Shown: positions 1 to 8,143, counted from the stretch's first letter. The stretch is 37,733 nt of DNA from Nioella sediminis (GCF_001879695.1 NZ_MNBL01000077.1:1-37733), one strand, 5' to 3'. The notes: generated from the letters alone by a model not told the origin. A program made the numbers and translations.

Positions 1-106
1 CCGGGAGCGCACGAACGGCGCGTCAGTCCTACGCGGCGAATGAGGCCGGGAACATACTCGGATTCCCCCGTCATGCAAGCCCTAATCACCACCCCGGTAT
101 CCCGCG

Positions 107-682
107 TCAATCCGTGCTGTCATCGGCATCCGGCTTGCCAAGCTTATCGCGCAATTCCGCAAGCGCCGCAAAGGGTTTCGCGGCCTCGTCGGTCAGCGGC
201 GCGACGCCCGGTTCGGCAACGCTGACAGAGCCGAGCTCGGCCCCGTCGGCGCGGGGATAGAGAGGCAGGTTCAACGCCAGCGCCTCGGCCATGACCATCG
301 CGGGGTCGATATGGGACCCGAGCGGCTCGATCGTGTCATCCTCGGGCATCTCGGCCTCGCCATCCTCATCCAGAGCCAGATCGGGCATCCTGGCAAGGAA
401 GCGTCGCGTCACCTCCACGTCGATCCGGGTCGTGACCGGAGCCAGCGTCACCACGCAGGGTTGCACCACCGTCGCCCCAAGCTTGCCGTCGAGCCGCCAG
501 TCACGCTTGCCGTCGGCCCGGATTTCCCCGGCGAAGCGCAGTTTGCGAATCCCGTCAATGCCCAGATCCGCCGCCAGGCCCGCGCGGGCCGGGGCATCGG
601 GCACGATCTCGAACCGGGTCGGGGTCTTGGTGGACAGCTCCGATAGCGCGTATCCGGGCTCGGCAGGCTTGGATTGGGTCAT
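107..682 (-). CDS. DUF177 / YceD family protein
   Basis: A 191-residue acidic protein without membrane segments or signal peptide. The sequence has the DUF177 (YceD) layout: a beta-rich N-terminal half, then a single conserved Cys in a VVQPCVVTL stretch (about residue 75), then a very acidic middle segment rich in Asp and Glu, ending in a short hydrophilic tail. Members are linked to 23S rRNA processing or accumulation and usually sit next to rpmF (ribosomal protein L32); that neighbour would lie left of base 1 and cannot be seen. The reading frame is open further upstream, but the ATG at 682 was chosen because the extra N-terminus has no family resemblance. It is divergent from the BamE-like gene, sharing the 683-826 intergenic space. 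Family assignment is fairly sure; the exact role is inferred from the family. Confidence 0.85.
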   Translation of the reverse strand: MTQSKPAEPGYALSELSTKTPTRFEIVPDAPARAGLAADLGIDGIRKLRFAGEIRADGKRDWRLDGKLGATVVQPCVVTLAPVTTRIDVEVTRRFLARMPDLALDEDGEAEMPEDDTIEPLGSHIDPAMVMAEALALNLPLYPRADGAELGSVSVAEPGVAPLTDEAAKPFAALAELRDKLGKPDADDSTD

Positions 683-826
683 CGGCTGTTCCTGTTCGAT
701 GCGGCGCGGCGTCAGGCAGCTTACGCGGAACTTGCCCTGTGCGCCATGGTCGGTTAAGCCGATAGAAAGCTTTGCCGGGCCTTGCAAGAGCCCGGTGCGA
801 TTGGGCGTGCAGGAGGATCAGGGCAG

Positions 827-1288
827 ATGATCAGACAGCTTCGAGGCGGACGGCTGATTCTCGCGGGTCTTCTGGCCCTTGGTGTCAGCGCCTGTGCGGC
901 GACCTACACAAATCACGGCTACATCCCGCCCGCCGAAGACCTGGAGATGATCCTGCCCGGCGTCGATACCCGTGACAGCGTGGCGGAAACCATCGGCCGC
1001 CCTGCGGCCTCCGGCGTCGTGTCGGAAAGCACATGGTTCTATGTCGCCTCGCGTCACCGCCATTTCACCTACAATGCCCCCGAAGTGGTGGAGCGGCATA
1101 TCGTGGCGATCAGCTTTGACAGTCGCGGTACGGTGGAAAACATCCGGGAACTTGGGCTTGAGGACGGGGAAATCGTACGCTTCTCGCGTCGTGTGACCGA
1201 ATCCAACATTCAGGAAGTCACCTTCCTGCGGCAACTGATCGGCAGCGTCGGTCGGGTGAACATCGCCGAAGCGCTGAACGGCAACTGA
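827..1288 (+). CDS. bamE: BamE-like outer membrane protein assembly lipoprotein (SmpA/OmlA family)
   Basis: A 153-residue lipoprotein of the SmpA/OmlA (BamE) family, a small accessory part of the BAM complex that inserts beta-barrel proteins into the outer membrane. The N-terminus has basic residues, a hydrophobic stretch (LILAGLLALGV) and a lipobox ending at the Cys of VSAC, so processing and lipidation are expected. The following region has the family's GVDTRDSVAETIGRP segment and aromatic-rich beta strands (STWFYVASR). The start at 827 is set by AGGAGG at 811-816 and by the signal peptide beginning there; an upstream in-frame ATG at 782 would add 15 residues in front of the signal peptide. 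It is divergent from the DUF177 gene. The family call is confident; BAM membership is inferred from homology. Confidence 0.88.
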   Translation: MIRQLRGGRLILAGLLALGVSACAATYTNHGYIPPAEDLEMILPGVDTRDSVAETIGRPAASGVVSESTWFYVASRHRHFTYNAPEVVERHIVAISFDSRGTVENIRELGLEDGEIVRFSRRVTESNIQEVTFLRQLIGSVGRVNIAEALNGN

Positions 1289-1435
1289 CCGGCCGTTCAG
1301 GCAGGGACGCCCCCCCCGATGATCATTTCGGCAGGTTGAGGCTTGTCGTCTTGATGTCATGCCCCCACAGTACCAGTGTATGAGCAATGGTAAGCGCCGT
1401 CTGCCCGATGGTGCCGGAGTATAGAGGTTCAGCGC

Positions 1436-2188
1436 ATGAACCGACCGCTGACGCTGACACGGGGCCGATTCACGGCCCGATTTGCCCGGTCCGAGGGCGA
1501 CCTCCACGCGGCCCAGAGACTGCGATTCCGATGTTTTCGGGGCGGGCGGCAGGATCGGGATGCGCGTGATCACGACAGGTTCGACAGGCTGTGTCGCCAT
1601 GTCCTGATCGAGGACAGCGCGACCGGTCAACTGGTCTGCTGCTACAGGCTTTTGTTTCTGGAAAGCGGTGCAGAGATCGCGCGCAGCTATTCGGCCCAGT
1701 ATTACGAGCTCTCCGGTCTCGCCGGTTTCGCGCGCCCGATGGTCGAGATGGGCCGGTTCTGCATGGATCCGCTGAAGCACGATCCTGACATCCTGCGTCT
1801 GGCGTGGGGAACCATGACCGCCTTGGTGGACCGCGACGGGGTCGAGATGCTGTTCGGCTGTTCGTCCTTCCGGGGAACCGATGCCGCGCCCTATGCCGAT
1901 GCCTTCGCGCTGTTGCGGCAACGCCATGTCGCGCCGGACTGCTGGCGGCCCGGGATCAAGGCGGGCCGGGTGATCGAGTTCTCGACCCTGACCGGCACCG
2001 CCCCGGACCCGCGGCTGGCCCAATCCGGAATGCCGCCGCTGTTGCGGACCTATCTGCTGATGGGGGGCTGGGTCAGCGATCATGCGGTAATCGACCCGGA
2101 TCTCGATACGCTGCATGTGTTCACCGGGCTGGAAATCCGCGCAGTTCCGGCAGGCCGTGCCCGCTTGCTGCGCGCCCTCGCGAACTGA
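1436..2188 (+). CDS. olsB: L-ornithine N(alpha)-acyltransferase OlsB
   Basis: A 250-residue GNAT-fold acyltransferase of the OlsB type. OlsB transfers a 3-hydroxyacyl chain from acyl-ACP to ornithine, giving lyso-ornithine lipid, the first step of phosphate-free ornithine lipid synthesis at the inner membrane. Family signatures are visible: the N-terminal region with AQRLRFRCF, the VLIEDSATGQLVCCYRLL strand (about residues 56-75), ARSYSAQYYELS and the EMGRFCMDP segment (about 104-112), and the GCSSFRGTD motif (about 141-149). The length matches the family. The partner OlsA is not in the window. Before the adjacent insertion, this gene would have been convergent with the MarR gene, with about 160 bp between them. 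Confidence is high. Confidence 0.9.
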   Translation: MNRPLTLTRGRFTARFARSEGDLHAAQRLRFRCFRGGRQDRDARDHDRFDRLCRHVLIEDSATGQLVCCYRLLFLESGAEIARSYSAQYYELSGLAGFARPMVEMGRFCMDPLKHDPDILRLAWGTMTALVDRDGVEMLFGCSSFRGTDAAPYADAFALLRQRHVAPDCWRPGIKAGRVIEFSTLTGTAPDPRLAQSGMPPLLRTYLLMGGWVSDHAVIDPDLDTLHVFTGLEIRAVPAGRARLLRALAN

Positions 2189-2346
2189 CCAACGCGTGAT
2201 GCGAGAGGAGGGGCAGGGCCGCGATCCGGGCGCGGGAGGCGCAGGCCGGGCAGGCAACAGGGCAGGGGGGCGAACACGGCGCAAGCCAATTGCACACTAT
2301 GCCCCGAACCGATGCCGGGAGTGTCCTGCAAATCCCGACACAGCTC

Positions 2347-2366
2347 AGTAGATATAGCGGATCTGG
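2347..2366. repeat. att-like direct repeat, left (displaced 3' end of the MarR gene)
   Basis: The sequence AGTAGATATAGCGGATCTGG matches the right copy at 3762-3781 at 18 of 20 positions. Read on the minus strand it encodes the last MarR residues and a stop codon (TGA instead of the TAG used by the intact gene), followed by GC-rich chromosomal DNA. It is interpreted as the chromosomal half of the original attB, now separated from its gene. Confidence 0.7.
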
Positions 2367-2412
2367 GCATCTACTAATTAGACATTTTTTTCAACAATTT
2401 AATGGAAGGCTT

Positions 2413-2446
2413 AGTGCCCTGTTTAGTGCCTCCTGTAGTGCCCTGA
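2413..2446. repeat. Left arm-type repeats (AGTGCC units, 12-bp period)
   Basis: AGTGCC occurs at 2413, 2425 and 2437, exactly 12 bp apart, in the same orientation. The 22-bp stretch 2425-2446 matches 3691-3712 at the right end with one mismatch. The position, 47-80 bp inside the core repeat, fits integrase arm-binding sites. Function is inferred. Confidence 0.6.
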
Positions 2447-2545
2447 AATCTTATGCCGCGTCCCTTCTGGCTTGAAACGAGTGGCCAGCCAAGCAAAGGT
2501 GGTTTCGAAGCTTGAGCTTGCTGCTTAAGCACCGGAGGGACTGTA

Positions 2546-2974
2546 ATGCGTTTTCAGATATGGGCGGTTGTTGCTGCGCTAGGTGTTTCTGGGTGTCAGG
2601 GCGTCGGCACCAACTACGAGGCCTTGGAAACGGACGCGCCGATTTTCATGAGGCTGAATGAAAATGTTCGATTTGCTGGTCGTTCGTATCCAAGAGGCTC
2701 GACACACGAGGCGGTTCAGTTGCCCGATGGTCGATACGTTGTGGGTCTGCGCACGCAACAAACTGACTTGCTGCTGCTCCCCCTCGGTGGCGGGCTGTCG
2801 CAACAAAACACAATGGGGGTTGTGTTAGATAACCAGCTTTGCACATTCGGTCAGGCAGCACTCATTCCCGGTGGCGGCTCTCTGGGAACCCGAGTTGGAA
2901 TTTTTGAAGACGAAGCCGACAACCCAAGCCCTTGGTTTGAAAGCACGATCAGATTTTGCTTCTCTCGCGTCTGA
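2546..2974 (+). CDS. Putative lipoprotein, insertion cargo
   Basis: A 142-residue protein that I do not recognise. It begins with a lipoprotein signal (MRFQIWAVVAALGVSGC); the Cys at about residue 17 sits in a VSGC lipobox, so the mature protein should be membrane-anchored on the periplasmic or outer-membrane side. The rest is probably beta-rich, with many Gly, Leu and Val residues, and has two further Cys (in QLCTFG and RFCFSRV) that could form a disulfide. A strong ribosome binding site, GGAGGG at 2534-2539, lies six bases before the ATG. Codon use and base composition are more AT-rich than those of the flanking genes, in line with acquisition together with the insertion. No function can be assigned. 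Confidence 0.75.
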   Translation: MRFQIWAVVAALGVSGCQGVGTNYEALETDAPIFMRLNENVRFAGRSYPRGSTHEAVQLPDGRYVVGLRTQQTDLLLLPLGGGLSQQNTMGVVLDNQLCTFGQAALIPGGGSLGTRVGIFEDEADNPSPWFESTIRFCFSRV

Positions 2975-3316
2975 CCACTCAAGAAATGTGATGCGATAGA
3001 GTAGTCGCTAAACCGAACTGAGGTAGGAATTTCACCCAAGGCTAAAGGGCCCTTGTGAAGGCTATCGGGAAAATGCTGCCACGCCGCTTTCCAACAGGCC
3101 TAGGTCTCCGAATGACGAGTGGGTGACCTGAGACACATGCTAGGCGATGTCCCAAATATTTTTTTTTTGCGCTTCGCGAGGGCTACGCTGTGGGGGCAAT
3201 TTCGGGAGGGGGCAGAGGGTCCCATGTATGGAGCTGCCCTGCAGCATGTGGCCATCAACCAAGGCACTTGCCACGTTGATCCCTCTGGTCGAGCTTGGTC
3301 TCGAAGGAGTTTACAG
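2975..3316. other. Gene-free stretch inside the insertion
   Basis: No coding region with a credible start is visible. A run of ten T lies at 3159-3168 without a convincing GC-rich stem in front of it. An in-frame upstream extension of the zinc-ribbon gene to 3119 exists but lacks a ribosome binding site and resembles no known protein. The stretch may hold remains of deleted element genes. Confidence 0.5.
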
Positions 3317-3451
3317 ATGGCAAGTTGTGCAGAGTGTGGAAAGAAGCTGAACATGTTTGACCCTAGCTCTGGTGGGCTTTGTTACAGCTGCGCGCTGCAT
3401 GCAGAGCGGCGTCCAAAACGAACTACATCAGCAACGCATGATCAGGACTAG
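3317..3451 (+). CDS. 44-residue zinc-ribbon mini-protein
   Basis: A very short protein with two Cys pairs, CAEC (residues 4-7) and CYSC (about 24-27), separated by 16 residues; this is the layout of a single treble-clef or zinc-ribbon unit. The C-terminus is basic and polar. The start is set by AAGGAG at 3304-3309, seven bases before the ATG at 3317. A longer in-frame reading from 3119 is open but has no ribosome binding site. It is convergent with, and at its last bases overlaps, the integrase fragment. Such mini zinc-ribbons are frequent on phages and integrative elements, where many are of unknown role. A DNA- or protein-binding function is only inferred from the metal site. Confidence 0.65.
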   Translation: MASCAECGKKLNMFDPSSGGLCYSCALHAERRPKRTTSATHDQD

Positions 3452-3687
3452 GCATCCTTCACGGGATTTGGCTGCGCTGCGTCCAACTGGGCATATAGCG
3501 CCTCTGTGAGGCTGTGCTGCCGCCTACGGGCTTCTCGCTCATCAGTGGTGCCGGTGGACTTCCGAAGCTGTGTCTTGCCGCTCAGCGCACCCCTCAGTGC
3601 CTCCGGTACAGTGACGTAGACATACCATCGGTTGCCCTTGCTCTTGAGCCGAGACAACGTGCTTGCTGGATAGTCCGTTGTGCCCAA
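3448..3687 (-). pseudogene. Truncated tyrosine-recombinase integrase (N-terminal part only)
   Basis: A 79-residue reading frame that resembles the extreme N-terminus of phage-type integrases with the DUF6538-like start: YPASTLSRLKSKGNRWYVYV, then a P-E-A-L-R stretch, KTQLRKSTGTTDEREARRR and a helix leading towards the core-binding domain. Complete integrases of this type have some 350-400 residues. Here the frame stops at a TAG right after QPNPVKDA, and neither the SAM-like core-binding domain nor the catalytic R-H-R-Y region occurs anywhere in the insertion. The gene starts about 75 bp inside the right att-like repeat and reads inward, as integrase genes often do. It is most simply a deletion remnant. 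Whether the short product is made is unknown. Confidence 0.72.
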
Positions 3688-3690
3688 AAC

Positions 3691-3712
3691 AGTGCCCCCT
3701 GTAGTGCCCTGA
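3691..3712. repeat. Right arm-type repeats (AGTGCC units)
   Basis: AGTGCC occurs at 3691 and 3703, again 12 bp apart, within a 22-bp stretch that matches 2425-2446 with one mismatch. It lies just upstream of the integrase fragment and 50-70 bp inside the right core repeat. In the excised circle these sites and the left ones would flank the core, as in a lambda-like attP. Confidence 0.58.
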
Positions 3713-3759
3713 GGCTCACATAACCTGTTATTATATTGGGCAAAGTGGCTTGTGGGGGG

Positions 3760-4260
3760 CTAGTAAATATAGCGAATCTGGTCGGTCCAGAACCGTTCCA
3801 TACGTTTCAGCGAATGGTTCACCTGGTCGATGCCATCGGGCCCAAGCACACCTTTTTCCTGAAGCGTGTCCGCATGGCGGCGAAACAGCCCGGTCACCAC
3901 ATCGCGCACTTCGCGGCCGCGATCGGTCAGCCGCACCCGCACCGACCTGCGGTCGATCTCGCAGCGCTGGTGGTGCATATAGCCCATTTCGACCAGTTTC
4001 TTGAGGTTATAAGAGACATTCGACCCCTGATAGTAGCCGCGCGATTTCAACTCGCCCGCCGTCACCTCGTGGTCGCCGATATTGAACAGCAACAGCGCCT
4101 GAACGGCGTTGATGTCCAGCACCCCCACGCGCTCGAATTCATCCTTGATGACGTCGAGCAAGAGCCTGTGCAGCCGTTCCACCAGCGACAGGGATTCCAG
4201 ATAACCCGGCATGACACCGTGCCGGGAGGTTTCGCCAAGGGGGCTGTGCAAACTCATCAT
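3760..4260 (-). CDS. MarR-family transcriptional regulator (LdtR-like)
   Basis: A 166-residue winged-helix regulator. The segment VMPGYLESLSLVERLHRLLL (about residues 16-35), the recognition region with YYQGSNVSYNLKKLVEMGY (about 76-94) and the wing EIDRRSVRVRLTDRGREV (about 100-117) match the alphaproteobacterial MarR subgroup that includes LdtR and PetP. Such proteins bind DNA as dimers, and LdtR of Liberibacter/Sinorhizobium is linked to osmotic stress and cell-wall L,D-transpeptidase control; a similar role here is inference. No ligand pocket residue can be assigned with certainty. The last codons form the right att-like repeat of the insertion and are preserved by it. The gene is divergent from nothing close by; sdhE lies 73 bp upstream on the same strand. 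Confidence 0.87.
   Translation of the reverse strand: MMSLHSPLGETSRHGVMPGYLESLSLVERLHRLLLDVIKDEFERVGVLDINAVQALLLFNIGDHEVTAGELKSRGYYQGSNVSYNLKKLVEMGYMHHQRCEIDRRSVRVRLTDRGREVRDVVTGLFRRHADTLQEKGVLGPDGIDQVNHSLKRMERFWTDQIRYIY
3762..3781. repeat. att-like direct repeat, right (inside the MarR gene 3' end)
   Basis: AGTAAATATAGCGAATCTGG, the partner of 2347-2366. It covers the last codons of the MarR gene and restores its reading frame to the natural stop, so the host gene stays intact after integration. Confidence 0.7.
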
Positions 4261-4333
4261 GATCTCCGCATATCTGCTTGCCCCGCAGACTTGCCGATAT
4301 TTCCAAATAATGAGTTAAACGCGCCCCAGTTTT

Positions 4334-4606
4334 TCAGGAGCTTTGTTTCGATGCCGCGCCATCTGCCAGAACCCGTGCGAATTCCGACATGTATTCAGGG
4401 GCTTGGCGCTGACCAGAGATCCACTGGTAAAGATCTTGGTCTTCCTCTTCCAGCACCCGTTCAAAGAGATCGAGCGCCGCGTCATCGGCCGATTTCAGAT
4501 GCGCGTCAGCCCATCCGCCAAGGATCAGGTCCATTTCCTTGATGCCCCTGTGCCAGGCCCGCATATGCAGGCGCTTGAGGCGAATCTCGCGCGGCTCGGT
4601 GCTCAT
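4334..4606 (-). CDS. sdhE: Succinate dehydrogenase assembly factor SdhE (FAD assembly)
   Basis: A 90-residue all-helical protein of the SdhE/YgfY/SDHAF2 family, which promotes covalent attachment of FAD to the succinate dehydrogenase flavoprotein SdhA in the cytoplasm. The diagnostic RGxxE motif is present as RGIKE at residues 20-24, preceded by RLHMRAWH and followed by MDLILGGWAD, as in the family. The family's C-terminal signature D-x-x-L-Y-x-W-I appears as DQDLYQWISG (about 57-66). Its start codon overlaps the stop codon of the XRE regulator gene by 4 bp (ATGA), so the two are probably translated together. SDH structural genes are not in the window. High confidence. Confidence 0.92.
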   Translation of the reverse strand: MSTEPREIRLKRLHMRAWHRGIKEMDLILGGWADAHLKSADDAALDLFERVLEEEDQDLYQWISGQRQAPEYMSEFARVLADGAASKQSS

Positions 4607-5013
4607 GTGCGGCCTTCCTCCTTGGACAGGGTCTTGCGCAGCCGCTTTTCAAGGCGGCCCATCTGCTCGCCAAGCCGGGCGTGCTCCTGCCGGATCTGTC
4701 GCAGGTCGAGGATGATCTGATTGAGGTCACCTTCCACATCCACCAGATCGGGGTCTTCGGGGCCGCTGCCTTCCCCGGTCAGCAGCCAGCGGATCGACAC
4801 GTTGAGCAGCCCCGCCACCATCTGCAGCTTGTTGGCACGCGGTTCGCTCCAGTCGTTTTCCCAGGCCACGACGGTCTTGAGTTTCACACCCAATCGCCGC
4901 GCCATGTCTTCCTGACTTACTCCCGCCGCCTCGCGCGCACCGGCAAGCCGATCTCCGAACGTGGCGATCTCTTCGCTGAACCAATCCGCTTGGCCTGGGG
5001 TCGTGTCGGTCAT
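4603..5013 (-). CDS. XRE-family helix-turn-helix regulator with C-terminal coiled coil
   Basis: A 136-residue protein with a Cro/CI-type HTH at about residues 18-75: GDRLAGAREAAGVSQEDMA, then RRLGVKLKTVVAWENDWSEP with the typical recognition helix. The C-terminal part (about residues 90-130) is a charged, heptad-like helix (LRQIRQEHARLGEQMGRLEK) that suggests dimerisation. The start at 5013 is chosen because AAGGAG precedes this ATG on the minus strand and the longer open frame to 5079 has no family resemblance. The gene overlaps sdhE by 4 bp, so a link to respiration or flavoprotein biogenesis is possible but not shown. It is divergent from the aspartate aminotransferase gene; the shared space at 5014-5135 may hold its operator. 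Confidence 0.85.
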   Translation of the reverse strand: MTDTTPGQADWFSEEIATFGDRLAGAREAAGVSQEDMARRLGVKLKTVVAWENDWSEPRANKLQMVAGLLNVSIRWLLTGEGSGPEDPDLVDVEGDLNQIILDLRQIRQEHARLGEQMGRLEKRLRKTLSKEEGRT

Positions 5014-5105
5014 TCCATCTCCTTCCACGGGGCATTTTGGCCCCTTGATCGTTGAGCATCGCGACCCTAAGCAGGGCACGAGCCGATGTAAACCGGACCG
5101 ATTGA

Positions 5106-6338
<1,233 letters not shown>

Positions 6339-6363
6339 GCGTCCATGCTCTGCGATCATCAAT

Positions 6364-6400
6364 CAGGCCCCGTCATAACCCAGGGCGGGGCCTGTCTTTT
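6364..6400 (+). terminator. Rho-independent terminator after the aminotransferase gene
   Basis: A perfect 9-bp inverted repeat, CAGGCCCCG at 6364-6372 and CGGGGCCTG at 6386-6394, with a 13-nt loop and the run TCTTTT directly after it. Confidence 0.85.
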
Positions 6401-6489
6401 GAACGGGGGATCATTTGGGCTTTTGGGCGGGCGTACCGCTCGTTATCCTTCTGCATGATCCGGGCACGGGGATGCGAAGGAGCCAAGAC

Positions 6490-8139
6490 TTGAACATCCT
6501 GTTCATCATGTATGACCAGCTGCGCTTCGACTATCTCAGCTGCGCGGGGCACCCGCATCTGCACACCCCCAATTTCGACCGGGTGGCGGCGAAAGGCGTG
6601 CGGTTCACCAATGCCTATTGCCAGTCGCCTATCTGTGGCGCCAGCCGGATGAGCTTTTACACCGGGCGCTATGCGTCTTCCCACGGGGCCCAGTGGAACG
6701 GCTATCCCCTGCGCGTGGGGGAACAGACAATGGGCGATCACCTGCGCAAGGTGGGGATGGACTGCTGGCTTATTGGTAAGACCCATATGAAGGCCGATGC
6801 CGAAGGCATGGCGCGGCTTGGGCTGGAACCTGACAGCCTGATCGGCGCGCGGCAGGCGGAATGCGGCTTTGACGCATGGGTGCGCGATGACGGGCTGTGG
6901 GCCGAAGGGCCGGACGGGTTCTATGACGAGAAACGCTCCCCCTATAATGAATACCTGAAATCAAAGGGATATGACGGCGATAACCCCTGGGCGCAGAATG
7001 CGAATGCCGGGGTTAAGGACGGTCAGGTCGCCTCTGCCTGGATGTTCGACAATTGCGACCTGCCCGCCAATATCCGCGAGGAAGACAGCGAAACCCCTTG
7101 GCTGACGCAAAAGACGATTGAGTTTATGGAGGCGCAGACAGGCCCCTGGTGCGCCCATGTCTCCTATATCAAACCGCATTGGCCCTATATCGTGCCCGCG
7201 CCCTATCATGACATGTACGGTGCCAATCACGTGCCTGCGCCCACGCGATCCGAGGACGAATGGCGCGACGTCCACCCGGTTTTCGGGGCCTTCCTGAAGG
7301 GCAAGGTGGCCGAGGCCTTCCAGCGGGACGAGGTCCGCCAAAAGGTGATCCCGGCCTATATGGGCCTGATCAAGCAATGCGATGACCAGCTCGGCGTGAT
7401 CCTCGACTATCTGGACCGCACGGGGAAGGCGGATGACACGATGATCGTGTTGACCTCGGACCATGGCGACTATCTGGGTGATCACTGGATGGGGGAAAAG
7501 GACCTGTTCCATGATCCCTCCGTCAAGATCCCGATGATCGTCTATGACCCGCGGGCAGAGGCCGATGCCACACGCGGCACCACCTGCGACGCGCTGGTGG
7601 AATCGCTCGATCTGGCTGCCACCTTCGTCGAGGTCGCAGGCGGCGAGGTGCCCGGCCATATCATCGAGGGCCGGTCGCTGTTGCCCTGGCTGCGCGGCGA
7701 AACGCCGGACTGGCGCGAGTTTGTGGTTAGCGAATACGACTACTCTGCGCGCCCCTTCGGCGAAACGCTGGTCAGCCGCAGCGCCGATGCGCGGCTTTTC
7801 ATGGTCTTCGACGGGCGCTGGAAGCTGATCCATGCCGAGGGCGGGTTCCGTCCGATGCTGTTCGACCTGGAAACCGACCCCGATGAGTTGAACGACCTCG
7901 CCCGAGACCCCGGCCATGAGGACCAGATCGCGCGGATGCGGGGCCTGCTGGCCGAATGGGGCCTGCGCCTGTCGCAGCGGGTGACGAAATCGGACGCCGA
8001 TATCGCCGCCATGCGAGGCCGGTCTCTTCGGCGCGGAATTTTGCCATTTCTCTATGACGGCAGCGAAGTGCCTGCCGAACTGGTCGAGAAATACCGGGGC
8101 CCTGCCGGGACGGATTACACCCCGCCCGACAAGGGCTGA
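6490..8139 (+). CDS. Sulfatase-superfamily hydrolase (arylsulfatase / phosphonate monoester hydrolase-like)
   Basis: A 549-residue alkaline-phosphatase-superfamily hydrolase of the formylglycine type. The motif C-G-A-S-R at residues 49-53 fits the C-x-(P/A)-x-R signal for conversion of Cys49 to formylglycine, and FYTGR follows as usual. Metal-binding segments include NILFIMYDQLRFDY at the N-terminus and LTSDHGDYLGDH in the second half; KTHMK and HVSYIKPHWPY contribute further active-site residues. The PHWPY and C-terminal features resemble phosphonate monoester hydrolases, so a sulfate, phosphate or phosphonate ester may be the substrate; the sequence does not decide. The start is TTG at 6490, with AAGGAG at 6477-6482 seven bases before it; ATGs at 6415 and 6472 lack good binding sites and add foreign residues. 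No signal peptide: probably cytoplasmic. Confidence 0.87.
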   Translation: MNILFIMYDQLRFDYLSCAGHPHLHTPNFDRVAAKGVRFTNAYCQSPICGASRMSFYTGRYASSHGAQWNGYPLRVGEQTMGDHLRKVGMDCWLIGKTHMKADAEGMARLGLEPDSLIGARQAECGFDAWVRDDGLWAEGPDGFYDEKRSPYNEYLKSKGYDGDNPWAQNANAGVKDGQVASAWMFDNCDLPANIREEDSETPWLTQKTIEFMEAQTGPWCAHVSYIKPHWPYIVPAPYHDMYGANHVPAPTRSEDEWRDVHPVFGAFLKGKVAEAFQRDEVRQKVIPAYMGLIKQCDDQLGVILDYLDRTGKADDTMIVLTSDHGDYLGDHWMGEKDLFHDPSVKIPMIVYDPRAEADATRGTTCDALVESLDLAATFVEVAGGEVPGHIIEGRSLLPWLRGETPDWREFVVSEYDYSARPFGETLVSRSADARLFMVFDGRWKLIHAEGGFRPMLFDLETDPDELNDLARDPGHEDQIARMRGLLAEWGLRLSQRVTKSDADIAAMRGRSLRRGILPFLYDGSEVPAELVEKYRGPAGTDYTPPDKG

Positions 8140-8143
8140 CCGT

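Larger units (their letters stand above)
2189..2545. other. Intergenic region between olsB and the insertion's first gene
   Basis: No supported gene lies here. Bases 2189-2346 are GC-rich chromosomal DNA downstream of olsB. At 2347 the composition changes to AT-rich sequence, with an att-like repeat at 2347-2366 and AGTGCC repeats at 2413-2446 (listed separately). The rest up to 2545 is leader sequence for the lipoprotein gene, with GGAGGG at 2534-2539 as its ribosome binding site. Confidence 0.6.
2347..3781. mobile_element. Mini integrative element (remnant or non-autonomous) in the 3' end of a MarR-family gene
   Basis: A 1.4 kb insertion bounded by 20-bp direct repeats at 2347-2366 and 3762-3781 that match at 18 of 20 positions. 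The right copy is the last codons of the intact MarR gene (QIRYIY-stop). The left copy encodes the same QIRYIY-stop on the minus strand, with only synonymous differences before the stop, so it looks like the displaced original gene end. Inside each end are AGTGCC repeats 12 bp apart, as expected for integrase arm sites. The interior is visibly more AT-rich than its surroundings. It carries a lipoprotein gene, a zinc-ribbon gene and an integrase N-terminus. Target-site restoration with synonymous change is typical of tyrosine-recombinase elements; that this one is immobile or depends on another integrase is inference. Confidence 0.72.

Noticed and set aside
818-2284. Long open reading frame on the minus strand (488 codons) across bamE and olsB
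   Set aside because: It is the antisense of two well-supported genes; its protein is rich in Arg, His, Pro and Gly, as expected for a shadow frame in GC-rich DNA.
3159-3168. Terminator at the run of ten T inside the insertion
   Set aside because: No stable GC-rich stem lies directly before the T-run on either strand.
3120-3180. Possible start of a longer protein (from 3119) including the zinc ribbon
   Set aside because: No ribosome binding site at 3119; the strong one at 3304-3309 fits the ATG at 3317, and the upstream residues resemble nothing known.
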